Positions 35,039 to 44,850 of a stretch of 64,000 nt of DNA are shown here, piece by piece. The stretch is from CAWCLK01 sp963796225. GTDB lineage: Bacteria > Actinomycetota > Nitriliruptoria > Nitriliruptorales > Nitriliruptoraceae. Every line of letters begins with the position of its first letter. Positions within the stretch are counted from its first letter, which is position 1. The position numbers and the translations under genes were made by a program. The stretch lies in NCBI GenBank assembly GCA_963796225.1, contig CAWCLK010000008.1, forward strand, positions 62,001 to 126,000, written 5' to 3'. The notes below the pieces were generated by a model. The model searched no databases. It saw nothing but the letters and a program-made list of their open reading frames with translations, and was not told the origin of the DNA.

Positions 35039-35344
35039 ATGAGCGACCAGCCCGGCACCGGTGGCGGGGAACAGCCCCGCCAGCAGGCCCAGATCCGGGT
35101 CGTCGTGGACGACGACATCAAGCACGGCGAGTACGCCAACTTCCTCGTCGTCACCCACGGGCCCCACGACTTCACCCTGGACTTCTGCCAGCTGCTGCCC
35201 TCCGGCGAACAGGGGATCGTGAACGCCGAGGTCACCAGCCGGGTGCGCATCGCCCCCACGATGGTGGGCCAGGTCCTGCGCGCGCTGAACACCAACCTCT
35301 CGAACTACGAGGACAAGTTCGGGGACGTCAAGGCCATCGGCTGA
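35039..35344 (+). CDS. DUF3467 family protein
   Basis: A 101-residue protein of the DUF3467 family, recognised from KHGEYANFLVVTHGPHDFTLDFCQ and SRVRIAPTMVGQVLRALNTNLSNYEDKFG. Family members are small, widespread and of unknown function. The ATG at 35039 follows AAGGACC. Its stop overlaps the ATG of the next gene (TGATG), coupling it to the HAD phosphatase. Confidence 0.88.
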   Translation: MSDQPGTGGGEQPRQQAQIRVVVDDDIKHGEYANFLVVTHGPHDFTLDFCQLLPSGEQGIVNAEVTSRVRIAPTMVGQVLRALNTNLSNYEDKFGDVKAIG

Positions 35345-36219
35345 TGCCGCCCGCGCTCCGGGCGGGCCTGCGCCCCGGGGGGCGGTTCGATCGCTGGGAC
35401 CCGGCGCCGACCACGTACGTGGTCGCCGACGTCGACGGGACCCTGGTGGGCCCGTCCGGTGAGGTCTCGGACGCCGTGGCGGACGCCGCGGCGCGTGCGG
35501 CCGAGGCCGGCGTGCGCGTCGGGTTCGCCACGGGGCGCATGCGGCTGGCCGTGGGGGTGCTGTACGAGCGGCTGCGGTTGTCCGGGCCGCACGTGCTCCA
35601 CAACGGCGCCGAGGTCCGCGCCGACGGCCGCACCATCGCGTCGTGGCCGCTGGCCCCTGGGGACGTCGCCACGGTGCTCGAGCTGGCCGACACGCTGGAC
35701 CTGTACGTCGAGCTCTACGTCGAGGACGGCTTCCACGTGAACCGGTGGGACGACCGGGCCCGACCGCACTGGGACCTGCTCGGCCACGACCCCCTCGGGG
35801 TGGTCGTCGACGCCGACGAGCTCATCGACCAACCCGTCCTGAAGGCGACCTTCGGGCTCTTCGACGCGACCGAGGTCACCCCGCTGGTCGACGCCCTGCG
35901 GGGCGCGGGCCTGGCAGCCGGCCCGGCCGGCTCGCCGGTGACCCCGTCGATCACCTACGTCAACGCGACGGACGCGCGCGTGGACAAGGGCGCTGCGTTG
36001 GCAGCGGCGGCCGGGCACCTCGACGTCCCGCTCGCGTCGGTCGTGGCGGTCGGCGATGCCGGCAACGACGTCGCGATGTTCGCGGTCGCCGGTACCGCCG
36101 TGGCGATGGGGCAGGCGGACCCGGAGGTGGTCGAGGCCGCGCACCTGGTCGCCCCCGCCGTCGACGACGACGGCCTGGCCACGGTCCTCGACGCGGTGTG
36201 CGCCGGCTGGGGACGCTGA
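35344..36219 (+). CDS. Cof-type HAD-superfamily phosphatase
   Basis: A 291-residue HAD hydrolase of the Cof/type IIB class, which dephosphorylates sugar phosphates or other small phosphoesters. Motif I VVADVDGTLVGPSG; motif II VGFATGRMR; motif III Lys in RVDKGAALAAAA; motif IV VVAVGDAGNDVAMFAVAG. The type IIB cap lies between about residues 100 and 210. It is translationally coupled to the DUF3467 gene. The substrate cannot be told from sequence. Confidence 0.9.
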   Translation: MPPALRAGLRPGGRFDRWDPAPTTYVVADVDGTLVGPSGEVSDAVADAAARAAEAGVRVGFATGRMRLAVGVLYERLRLSGPHVLHNGAEVRADGRTIASWPLAPGDVATVLELADTLDLYVELYVEDGFHVNRWDDRARPHWDLLGHDPLGVVVDADELIDQPVLKATFGLFDATEVTPLVDALRGAGLAAGPAGSPVTPSITYVNATDARVDKGAALAAAAGHLDVPLASVVAVGDAGNDVAMFAVAGTAVAMGQADPEVVEAAHLVAPAVDDDGLATVLDAVCAGWGR

Positions 36220-36221
36220 GG

Positions 36222-36921
36222 TCAGCGAGTGCGACCGGCGACGATGTCGGTGGCCACGTCGTGCACGCGCCGGTTGGCCGAGCGGGCCTGCATGCGGATG
36301 CGCTGGAACGCCTCGGCCGGCCGCAGGCCATGGCGCTCCGACAGCATGCCCTTGGCCTGCTCGATGACGATCCGACTGTCGAGGGCGTGCTGCAGCTGCG
36401 TCGCCAGCGTCTCCGCGCGTTCCCGCGCCGTCGCGTTGAGGATGTACCCGGACGCCATGTCCGCCAGCAGCTGGGCGACCTCGCAGCTCCTCCTCGGACG
36501 GGTCGTGCGGTGCCCGCCAGTACAGGTTCAGCGCCCCGATGCGCTGGTCGGACACCGGCATGGGGATCCCGGCGACCGCGTGGGCCCCGTGCGACATGGC
36601 GACGTCGCGGTAGGCCGGGTAGTCGGAGGTGGTGCCGAGGTCGGCGACCACGGCACGCTCGCCGGTCCGGAAGGCCTCGTAGCACGGGCCCGTGTCCATG
36701 GCGACCTGTTCCTCCTCGAGGGCCGCCACGTCCCCGTCGGTGGCGGACACGAAGCGGAGGACGCCGTCGGAGTCGCCGAGGGACACCCCGGCGCCGTCCA
36801 CGCCGAGCACGGCCACGACCTGGTCGGTCAACCGGTACAGCACCGGCCCGACCTCGTAGGGACCGAGCAGCTCGGACGCGAACTCCCGGAACGTCGCGAT
36901 CAGGGCATCGTGGTCGATCAT
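36222..36921 (-). CDS. GAF-ANTAR regulator 2, frameshifted
   Basis: A second GAF-ANTAR protein, about 233 residues. The N-terminal GAF domain (DGAGVSLGDSDGVLRFVSATDG, TGPCYEAFRTGERAVVADL, MPVSDQRIGALNLYWR) is joined to an ANTAR domain (LQHALDSRIVIEQAKGMLSERHGLRPAEAFQRIRMQARSA). The frame breaks at about 36480-36484 between PSEEEL and EVAQLLADMASGY because of one extra base; locus length is a multiple of three plus one. The ATG at 36921 has GAGGG upstream. It converges on the HAD gene with 2 bases between stops. Confidence 0.83.
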
Positions 36922-37103
36922 GGTGACCCTCAGCTCGGTCGGGCCCGGGAAGCGGGCCACGCAGGCGACCGGTCTGGATCGTCAGGCGTGGGCGAGGCGG
37001 TGCTCGCCGTGGCGGAGACCGCACGCGCCAACGGCGCGGTCTGACCACGCCCGTCACGGTAACAGGGCGCGACAGGGGGCTGCGGCGGCGGCTCCGTGCC
37101 TGC

Positions 37104-38268
37104 TCAGGCCGGGGAGACGCGCTGTTCCGGCGACGCGGTGGCCTCGACGCCGGTCGCCCCCACCCCGTCCGGCCGGCGCGAGAGCGCCAGCCACAGCGTC
37201 GCCCCGGCCGCGACGCCACACGCCAGCGCGTACGGGAGGCTCCCGATCGGCGTGCCGGCGCTCGGTGATCCCGTCGACCGCCGACACGTACCCCGGCAGC
37301 GCCGCGGCCCACGCCACGACCAGCGCCCCGAGGTAGACGCTCGCGTGGGTGACGAGGTACCGACGCGTGTCCGTGTCGGGGGCCGGCCCGGCCGCGCGGG
37401 TCCGGGCCGCGTCGACGAGCGTGGCGATCGCGACCACGGCGACCACCGCGAGCGCCGTCCCGTACACGATGCCCTGGGCCGTGACGGTGCTCACCCCCAG
37501 GAGCGCGACCACGCTCACCGGCAGCCCGGCGACCACCAGCCCGAGCGGCACGAGCAGCCCGGCCAGCGCGCTGCGGCCCACGAGCGTCCGCGTCGGCAGG
37601 GACGCCGCGTCGGGGTGTCGTGACACGAGCAGGCGCACGGCCAGTGTGAGCACGACGGGACCCGCGAGGGCGAAGTTGACCATGCTGGACAGCGGGACCG
37701 AGGCCACCAGTGGCTCGTTCGTCGGCGCCGCCGGGTTCCAGATCCACCAGTGCAGCTGCGGGCCGACGTGGTCGAAGATCTCGTAGAACACGTGGTAGAC
37801 GAACCCGACGGTGAGCGCTGCCGTGACGAGCCTGCGTCGCTCGAGGACGCCGAGGACACGGACCAGCTCGTACGCCAGCACGGCCATCACCGGGTAGCAG
37901 CTGACGATGTAGAGCGGCAGGCGGTCCCACAGGAACTGCACCGTGAACTGGTTGTGCACGAAGATCAGCCCGACCTGGTCCTGCAGGCCGAACTGCTGGG
38001 GGAAGTACAGGGGCGGTTCGACGACGAGGAGGTAGGCGATCGCGGCCAACCAGATCGCGAGGGTCGTGGGGTCGCCCTCGCGACGGCGCCGCAGCGCGTG
38101 CCGCAGCGCCAGGCCGGCACCGACCAGCATCGCCACCTCGATGACGAGCATCGTCCAGTGGTCGAGGCCGAACGGGTTGTGCAGGTCGAGGACCGGGTTG
38201 CCGTCGCAGCCGAACCCGCCGAGCCGATCGGCGAGGGTCCGGAAGTCCGCGGAGCAGGGACCCGGCAT
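37104..38268 (-). CDS. Polytopic membrane protein paired with a PF10118 protein, frameshifted
   Basis: Not assigned to a named family. About 388 residues with roughly eight hydrophobic helices. Notable segments are FGLDHWTMLVIEVAMLVGAGLAL, VEPPLYFPQQFGLQDQVGLI, VHNQFTVQFLWDRLPLYIV and FVYHVFYEIFDHVGPQLHWWIWNP. The aromatic/His content of the last resembles enzymes or carriers that act in the membrane on hydrophobic compounds, but that is speculation. The frame breaks near 37258-37264 (one extra base), after which SAGTPIGSLPYALACGVAAG supplies the last helix and the stop is at 37104. The ATG overlaps the stop of the PF10118 gene, so the pair is translationally coupled. Confidence 0.75.
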
Positions 38269-39230
38269 CAGGCTGCTCCCGAGGTCTCGCGGGCCCGCTC
38301 GGCCCGCTCGCCGCTCGCGCGGGACGCGTACCAGGTCGACACGTCGATCCCACGGTCGTAGGCGTCGAACCACTCCTGCGCGAACGCCGGCAACGGCTGG
38401 TGTGTCGGGTCATGGCCGGGGACCTGCGACCGGACCAGGCCGACGGCCATGCGCAGCAGCTCCATCGACCCGGCGTCCTGGAGTGCGGTCCCGCCGACCT
38501 CGGCACGGATCCGGCGCCCGACGAACGGCAGGCGCCCGGCGATCTCACGGCGGTACATCCGTGATGGCAGGGCGCGGGTCACGTCGATCATCTGGTCCTC
38601 GACCGGGATCACCTCGGCGAAGCTGGTGACCGTGGCGGCGACGACACCCAGCACGTGCGAGAAGATCCGTGGCAGGACGCGGAACCGGTACGGCTCGTCG
38701 TCCACGACGGCGCGGTAGATGTCGACGGCGTGGCTGCGGTGCTCGACCTCCTCGACGAAGTGCCACAGGAACAGCGACGCGACCCGGTCGTCGCCCGGCT
38801 GGTAGAGCGTCTCGTGGTGGTCGAGGAAGAGCTTGAAGATCGGGGTGAACGTCGCTTCGAGGTCAGCGGTGTAGGCGAGGTTGAACTCGAGCGATTCATC
38901 CTCGAGCAGCCGGTCGAAGGCCGCGATCGCCTGGTCCAGCGTCTGCTGGACCCCCGGGTACCGACGGACCAACGCCCGGACGTGGAGGCGGTGCATGCGT
39001 GAGTGCTGGCCCTCCTGACGCGTGAAGGCGTCGGCCTCCTCACGCAGCTCCGGGTCGGTGACCAACGGCAGGGCGTCCTTCATGACGGCCAGGATGAAGC
39101 GCTCGAACGCGATGGCCAGGACGCTCACGGCGTTGCACGTGATCGAGAACTCCGGGTTCTGCGGGTTCCAGATGAACGGCACGTCGCCGTCGAAGTCGAA
39201 CGGGATCTTGCGCACCTGCAGGTCGGTCAT
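38268..39230 (-). CDS. Predicted metal-dependent hydrolase, PF10118 (ferritin-like)
   Basis: A 320-residue protein of the PF10118/COG3687 family. The N-terminal FIWNPQNPEFSITCNAVSVLAIAFERFI is followed by probable metal ligands in a helical bundle: FTRQEGQHSRMHR, then LFLWHFVEEVEHRSHAVDIYRAVV with the E..H pattern. The protein is called a metal-dependent hydrolase, but the ligand pattern resembles di-iron ferritin-like oxidases. The ATG at 39230 has GGGAGGGG. Upstream ATG codons (39269, 39275) fall in the operator palindrome and are rejected. It is divergent from a TetR gene and coupled to the membrane protein downstream. Confidence 0.83.
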   Translation of the reverse strand: MTDLQVRKIPFDFDGDVPFIWNPQNPEFSITCNAVSVLAIAFERFILAVMKDALPLVTDPELREEADAFTRQEGQHSRMHRLHVRALVRRYPGVQQTLDQAIAAFDRLLEDESLEFNLAYTADLEATFTPIFKLFLDHHETLYQPGDDRVASLFLWHFVEEVEHRSHAVDIYRAVVDDEPYRFRVLPRIFSHVLGVVAATVTSFAEVIPVEDQMIDVTRALPSRMYRREIAGRLPFVGRRIRAEVGGTALQDAGSMELLRMAVGLVRSQVPGHDPTHQPLPAFAQEWFDAYDRGIDVSTWYASRASGERAERARETSGAA

Positions 39231-39267
39231 CGAACGCGTCCCCTCCCGGGCGTCGATCGCGGTGATC

Positions 39268-39290
39268 ATACACATCTACCCGAGGTGTAT
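39268..39290. promoter_or_regulatory. TetR operator palindrome
   Basis: A 23-base near-palindrome. Arms ATACACaTC and GAgGTGTAT match at 8 of 9 symmetric positions around a 5-base centre. It lies in the 108-base gap between the divergent PF10118 gene (39230) and tetR gene (39339), so it probably controls both. Confidence 0.6.
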
Positions 39291-39338
39291 GGTCAGCCAC
39301 ATCGGTAGGTTCCTCCACCCACGGGACGGGCGAGGACG

Positions 39339-39947
39339 ATGCGACGACACGGCTGGGGTGGTGCACCACCCGCCGACGACGCCGAGGCGCGCCAGCGGAT
39401 CCTCGCCGCGGCGAGCCGCTGCGTCGACCGCGACGGCGCCATGCACGCCAGCCTGTCCGACGTCGCGGCCGAGCTCGGCGTGACACGCCAGACCGTCTAC
39501 CGGTACTTCGCCAGCACCGACGAGCTGTTCGCCGCACTCGCACAGGCCACCGCCGACGAGTTCATCGGCCGCATCGTCGATCGCACGGCCCCGTTCGACG
39601 ACCCGGTGGAGGCGATGGTCGAGGGGCTCGCGTTCACGATCGAACGCATTCCCGAGGAGCGCTACGTCGGCCTGCTCCTGCGGACGGGATCGGCGTTCAC
39701 GCTCGGGATCATCTCCGAGGTGGCGATGCAGTTCGGCCGGTCGCTGCTGGCCCGGACGGCGATCGACTGGGAGGACCTCGGGTACGACGACGCCGAGCTG
39801 GACGGGCTCGTGGAGTTCATGCTCCGCCTCATCCAGTCCATGGCGGTCACCCCGCTGTCCCCGTCGGGCTCGGCCCGGTCGCCGTCGGAGCGCCGCGCCT
39901 TCCTGCGACGCTGGCTCGGGCCAGCGATCGTCGCCGGCTCTTCCTGA
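39339..39947 (+). CDS. TetR-family transcriptional regulator
   Basis: A 202-residue TetR repressor. Helix-turn-helix about residues 18-62 (HASLSDVAAELGVTRQTVYRYFASTDELFAAL). The C-terminal helical domain is probably the ligand pocket (GLLLRTGSAFTLGIISEVAMQFG). ATG at 39339 with GAGGA. It is divergent from the PF10118/membrane-protein pair, with the palindrome at 39268-39290 between them; I infer that it represses both units. Ligand unknown; a hydrophobic molecule would fit the neighbours. Confidence 0.88.
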   Translation: MRRHGWGGAPPADDAEARQRILAAASRCVDRDGAMHASLSDVAAELGVTRQTVYRYFASTDELFAALAQATADEFIGRIVDRTAPFDDPVEAMVEGLAFTIERIPEERYVGLLLRTGSAFTLGIISEVAMQFGRSLLARTAIDWEDLGYDDAELDGLVEFMLRLIQSMAVTPLSPSGSARSPSERRAFLRRWLGPAIVAGSS

Positions 39948-40072
39948 GCACCCGACCGCCCCCCGCGCCCCGTCCTCATGGCGGTGGCCGTTCGGCGGGG
40001 GATCCCCGCGTCGCGGCCCGGTCGAACCAGTGGTGAGAACCTCGCCGTGCCCCGAGACGCGAAGGACGCCCC

Positions 40073-40516
40073 ATGAGCTCCACCGTCACCCGCGAGCTGG
40101 CCCGTACCCGCACCCACACCCGCAGCGGGTGGCCGGGATCCCTGTCGAGCGTGGTCAGTGGTGTGGTCGGCGTCGTCCTGCTCGTGATCGGGATCGTCGC
40201 CATCGCGCGTGCCGGCCTGGGCGACCTCACCTCCCCGGCCGTCGCCGTCGGCCCCTTCGTCCGCACCCCGCTGTTCGGTCTGATCGAGATCGTCCTCGGC
40301 CTGGTCGCGCTGGCCACCGCCGCCGACCGCGACGTGCGGGGCGCCTCGCTCCTGGCCGTGGTCACCGGCGTGGCCGGGATCGTGTGGCTGATCGAGTCCG
40401 GCGCGTTCTCCGGGATCCTCGGCCTGACCGTGGTGACCGGGTGGCTCTACGTGGCGATCGCCGCGGCCCTGCTGGTGGCCGTCGCGGTCGACCGCAGTCG
40501 GCACGTCGCCGTGTGA
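40073..40516 (+). CDS. Small four-helix membrane protein
   Basis: 147 residues with four predicted membrane helices (about 28-50, 62-82, 90-110 and 115-138) after a basic N terminus (RELARTRTHTRSGWPG). Segments such as VVSGVVGVVLLVIGIVAIARAG and LFGLIEIVLGLVALATAADR suggest a DUF4383-like or general actinobacterial small membrane protein. The family is not certain and the function is unknown. ATG at 40073 with GAAGGA. It stands alone, converging on glgP. Confidence 0.78.
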   Translation: MSSTVTRELARTRTHTRSGWPGSLSSVVSGVVGVVLLVIGIVAIARAGLGDLTSPAVAVGPFVRTPLFGLIEIVLGLVALATAADRDVRGASLLAVVTGVAGIVWLIESGAFSGILGLTVVTGWLYVAIAAALLVAVAVDRSRHVAV

Positions 40517-40546
40517 GCCGCGACGCGTCGCGGTCGACCGCAGCCG

Positions 40547-42695
40547 TCAGGTCGTCGTGTAGATCCCCGAGGCGTAGTCGCGCATCATCCGCGTGGCCGT
40601 GAAGCGCCACGCCATCGTCCGCAGCGAGTTCTTCATGCGTTCGACCCAGGCGTGCGGGACCCCGTCCGCACCCCGGTCGTAGAACATCGGGCACACCTCG
40701 GTGGTGAACGCGTCGAGCATCTCGGCGGTGTGCCGGTGGTCCTGCTCGCCGTGGTCGTCGGCGACCTCGCCGGACAGCCCCCAGCCGTTGGTGCCGTCGA
40801 AGCCCTCGGCCCACCAGCCGTCGAGGACCGACACGTTCAGGCCGCCGTTCAGGACGGACTTCATGCCGCTGGTGCCGCTGGCCTCCAGCGGGGGTCGGGG
40901 CAGGTTGAGCCAGACGTCGCAGCCGGTGGTCAGCCGGTAGCCCATGTCGAGGTCGTAGTCCTCGAGGAACGACACACGGGAGATCACCCGCGGTTCGCCG
41001 CGCAGGTTGAACAGGTCCCGGACCATGCCCTTGGCCCCGTCGTCGGACGGGTGGGCCTTGCCCGCCAGCAGCAGCTGGATGGGTTCGGGGTCGTCGAGCA
41101 GCGCCAGCGAGCGCTCGGTGTCCAGGCCCAGCAGGTACAGCCGCTTGTAGGAGGCGACGCGGCGCGCGAACCCGACGGTGAGGACCCCGTCGTCCAGCGC
41201 GGAGGCGGACGCCTCGATGTTCTCCAGCGGGACACCGCGTCGGACACGGTCCTCGGCCGTGCGCTCCCCCGCCCAGCGCACGAGGTCCGCTCGCGCACGG
41301 CACCGGGCCGTCCACAGCTCGGCGTCGGGGATGTCGTCGACGGCGGTCCACACCTCGGGGTCGTCGGCACGAACGCGCCAGTCCCCCGGCAGGTACCGGT
41401 CCAGCACCTCGGCCATGTGCGGCCCGAGCCACGTCGGCAGGTGGACGCCGTTGGTCACGTGCGTGATCGGTACCGACTCGACCGGTCCCGGGTACATCTC
41501 GTTCCACATCGACCGGGCGACCTCGCCGTGGCGCTGGCTGACCCCGTTGGTGCTGCGGGCCAGGCGCAGCGCGATCGGCGTCATGCCGGGCTCGGAGGCG
41601 TCGTCGTCGGGGCGGACCCGGGCCAGCGACAGCAGGCCGTGCTCGTCGAGCTGCAGCCGCGCCGGGACGTCGCCCAGCGCGGCCGTGAACAGGTGCGACG
41701 GGTAGGTCTCGTTGCCGGCCGGGCACCGGGGTGTGGGTGGTGAAGACGGTGTGGCGACGCACCTCGTCGGCGGCATCGCTGAACGACGCGCCGGCCCCGA
41801 CCCGGGTGGCGACCTGCTCGAGCGGGGCGAGCGCCGGGTGGCCCTCGTTGAGGTGCAGGAGCCCGGGTTCGATCCCCATGTGGTCCAGCGCTCGCATCGC
41901 CCCGATGCCCAGCATGGCGTACTGGGCGAGGCGCACCTGGGGGTTGCCGTCGTACAGCCGCCCCGTGATCCAGCGGTCGGTGGGGCTGTTGTCGGGGTGG
42001 TTGGCGTCGAGCAGGAACAGCGCGACGCGACCGACGTCGACCCGCCACACCCGGGCCACGACGTCGCGGCCGTAGACCGGGACGGTCACCTCGAGCGGCT
42101 GGCCGTCGGCGTCACGGACCAGGACCGTCGGTGACAGGCGGGCATCGGACTCGATCCAGTACTCGTGCTGCCACCCCGCGGCGTCGAGCCGCTGGTGGAA
42201 GTAGCCGAACCGGTACCGCAGGCCCACGGCCACCATCGGCAGGGCGAGGTCCGACGACTCCTTGAGGATGTCGCCGGCCAGCACGCCCAGTCCGCCCGAG
42301 TACAACGGCAGGGACCCGTGGACGCCGAACTCCGAGCACAGGAAGGTCAGTGGGTGTGCGGGGTCGAAGCGTGCATCGGGCTCGCGCGCGAGGTCGGCCG
42401 TGACCCGCTCGTGCAGCGAGTCGATGCGTTCCACCAGCGCCGGGTCCGACGCGGCCCGGGAGCGCATCCGCGGCGAGGCCTCGACGAGCATCCGGACCGG
42501 GTTGCCGCCGACGGCCTCCCAGCGTTCCGGGTCGATGGCGGCGAAGGTGGCCGCCCCGTCCGGGTCCCACGACCAGCGGTAGTTGAAGGCCAGGTGGGCC
42601 AGGGGCTGCAGGGCGTCGGGGACGCGGGCGGCCAGCTGCTCGGCGGCCTCGCGCAGCTGCGCGGTCCCCGGCGCGACGGTCTCGGGCAGGTGCAT
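40547..42695 (-). CDS. glgP: Alpha-glucan phosphorylase, frameshifted
   Basis: A GT35 phosphorylase releasing glucose-1-phosphate (or, in the GlgE pathway, degrading alpha-1,4-glucan chains). The N-terminal DUF3417 region (LAHLAFNYRWSWDPDGAATF) marks the short actinobacterial form. Downstream are LCSEFGVHGSLPLYSGGLGVLAGD, FTTHTPV, and the pyridoxal-phosphate lysine in EASGTSGMKSVLNGGLNVS. The frame breaks at about 41719-41723 (one extra base) between THTPVP and AGNETYPSHLF; the rest of the ~716-residue protein is intact. The ATG at 42695 follows GAGGA and lies one base after the glgX stop. Last gene of the glucan operon. Confidence 0.92.
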
Positions 42696-42696
42696 G

Positions 42697-44850
42697 TCAG
42701 CGTCCTCGGGCGACATCGGCGTCTCGGGTCAGCAGCACGATCGAGCGGTCCACCAGCACGCGGGTGTCGCCCGGTGCCAGTGCCTCCTCGTCGTGCACGG
42801 TGGGGTCGGCGAAGCGGGGCAGCGGCTCGGCGGTGTCCATGACGACCTGCCAGCGACCGCCCTGTCCCCCGTTCGCGAGGGTGAACTCGGCGTCCTGGTG
42901 GTTGCCGTTGAACAGCAGCAGGAAGTCGTCGTCGGTGAGTCGTTCGCCCCGGGGCCCGGGCATCGCCAGCCCGTGGCCCGACAGCAGCACCTGCAGGGAC
43001 CGGGCGGACGCGCGGTGCCAGTCCTGCTCGGACATGGGTTCGCCATTCCGGGCGAACCACGCGACGTCGTGGATCCCCGCGCCGTGCAGGGGGCGTCCCT
43101 GGAACCAGCCCCGGCGCCGGAAGGAGGGGTGCACGCGGCGGAACCAGACCAGCCCGCGGGTGAACGTCAGCAGGTCCTCGTCGACGTCGGCCCAGTCCAT
43201 CCAGGACAGCGGCCCGTCGTGGCAGTACCCGTTGTTGTTGCCCGCCTGGGAGCGCCCCAGCTCGTCGCCGTGGGAGAGCATCGGCACGCCCTGGGACAGC
43301 AGCAGCGTGGCGAGGAAGTTGCGTTGCTGGCGGGCGCGCAGCTGCGCGACGTCGGGGTCGGTGGTCGGGCCCTCGACCCCGTGGTTGGACGACCGGTTGT
43401 CGTCGGTCCCGTCGGTGTTCGCGTCCCCGTTGGCCTCGTTGTGCTTGTCCTCGTAGCTGACCAGGTCGGCCAGCGTGAACCCGTCGTGCGCCGTGACGAA
43501 GTTGATGCTGGCCGTCGGCGAGCGGGTGTCGGAGGCGTACAGGTCGCTGGAGCCGGTGAGCCGCATCGCGAACTCGGGCAGGGTCTCGTCCACGCCCCGC
43601 CAGTAGTCGCGCATCGTGTCCCGGTACTTGCCGTTCCACTCGGACCACTGCGGCGGGAAGTTGCCGACCTGGTAGCCGCCCTCCCCCAGGTCCCACGGCT
43701 CGGCGATCAGCTTGACCTGGCTGATGACCGGGTCCTGCTGGATCACCTCGAAGAAGGTCGACAGCCGGTCGACGTCGTGCAGCTCGCGGGCCAGGGCGGA
43801 GGCGAGGTCGAAGCGGAACCCGTCGACGTGCATCTCGAGCACCCAGTACCGCAGCGAGTCCATGATCAGCTGCATCACGTGGGGGCTGCGTGCGTCGAGG
43901 CTGTTGCCGCACCCGGTGTAGTCGATGTGCAGGCGCAGGTCGCCGTCGTCCAGCCGGTAGTAGGCGTCGTTGTCGATCCCGCGCCACGACAGGGTGGGCC
44001 CCGTGTGGTCGCCCTCGGCCGTGTGGTTGTAGACGACGTCGAGGATGACCTCGATGCCCGCCCCGTGCAGGTCCTTCACCATGCGCTTGAACTCGCCGAC
44101 GGCGCCACCGAGCCGTGGCGACGAGGCGTAGGACCGCTCCGGCGCGAGGTAGGCCAGCGAGTTGTACCCCCAGTAGTTGGACAGCCCGCGCTCGACCAGG
44201 GCCTGCTCGCTGACCTTGGCGTGCACCGGCAGCAGCTCCACGGCGGTGACCCCGAGCGAGGTGAGGTGGTCGATCATGGCGGGGTGCGCCAGCCCGGCGT
44301 AGGTGCCACGCAGCGGTTCGGGCACGTCCGGGTGGAGCATGGACATGCCCTTGACGTGGGCCTCGTAGATCACCGACTCGTGCCACGGGATGGCCGGGCG
44401 CCGGTCCTCGCCCCAGTCGAACCAGGGATCCACGACGACCGAGCGCGGCACGTACGGGGCGCTGTCGGTGGGATCGGGCTGGTCGCCGAGCGGGTCGTCG
44501 TCGGCGTACCCGAACACCGATGGGTGCCACGTCAGCTCGCCGTCCAGCGCCTTGGCGTAGGGATCGACGAGGAGCTTGGCCGCGTTGCAGCGCGCCCCGC
44601 GGCCCGGGTCGTAGGGACCGTGGACCCGGAAGCCGTACCGCTGGCCCGGCCCGACGTCCGGCAGGTAGCCGTGCCAGACGAAGCCGGTGACCTCGGGCAG
44701 GGCGATGCGGGTCTCGCTGCCGAGCTCGTCGAACAGGCACAGCTCGACCCGCTCGGCGACCTCCGAGAACAGGCTGAAGTTGGTACCCACCCCGTCCCAG
44801 GTGGCGCCGAGCGGGTACGGGCCGCCCGGCCACACCTGCTGCTCAGCCAT
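42697..44850 (-). CDS. glgX: Glycogen debranching enzyme (isoamylase-type)
   Basis: A 717-residue GH13 enzyme hydrolysing alpha-1,6 branch points. N-terminal CBM48 (PYPLGATWDGVGTNFSLFSE); (beta/alpha)8 catalytic domain with EVILDVVYNHTAEG, the nucleophile Asp in GFRFDLASALAR, the acid/base Glu in LIAEPWDLG and the third Asp in TAHDGFTLADLVSY. GNNNGYCHDGPLSWMDW is typical of GlgX. The ATG at 44850 overlaps the glgB stop by 8 bases and its own stop lies one base before the glgP ATG, so translation is tightly coupled. TreX-like family members have the same motifs. Confidence 0.95.
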   Translation of the reverse strand: MAEQQVWPGGPYPLGATWDGVGTNFSLFSEVAERVELCLFDELGSETRIALPEVTGFVWHGYLPDVGPGQRYGFRVHGPYDPGRGARCNAAKLLVDPYAKALDGELTWHPSVFGYADDDPLGDQPDPTDSAPYVPRSVVVDPWFDWGEDRRPAIPWHESVIYEAHVKGMSMLHPDVPEPLRGTYAGLAHPAMIDHLTSLGVTAVELLPVHAKVSEQALVERGLSNYWGYNSLAYLAPERSYASSPRLGGAVGEFKRMVKDLHGAGIEVILDVVYNHTAEGDHTGPTLSWRGIDNDAYYRLDDGDLRLHIDYTGCGNSLDARSPHVMQLIMDSLRYWVLEMHVDGFRFDLASALARELHDVDRLSTFFEVIQQDPVISQVKLIAEPWDLGEGGYQVGNFPPQWSEWNGKYRDTMRDYWRGVDETLPEFAMRLTGSSDLYASDTRSPTASINFVTAHDGFTLADLVSYEDKHNEANGDANTDGTDDNRSSNHGVEGPTTDPDVAQLRARQQRNFLATLLLSQGVPMLSHGDELGRSQAGNNNGYCHDGPLSWMDWADVDEDLLTFTRGLVWFRRVHPSFRRRGWFQGRPLHGAGIHDVAWFARNGEPMSEQDWHRASARSLQVLLSGHGLAMPGPRGERLTDDDFLLLFNGNHQDAEFTLANGGQGGRWQVVMDTAEPLPRFADPTVHDEEALAPGDTRVLVDRSIVLLTRDADVARGR

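Noticed and set aside
39231..39275. ATG codons at 39269 and 39275 as the PF10118 start
   Set aside because: They lie in the operator palindrome; ATG 39230 has a strong GGGAGGGG and matches the family N terminus.
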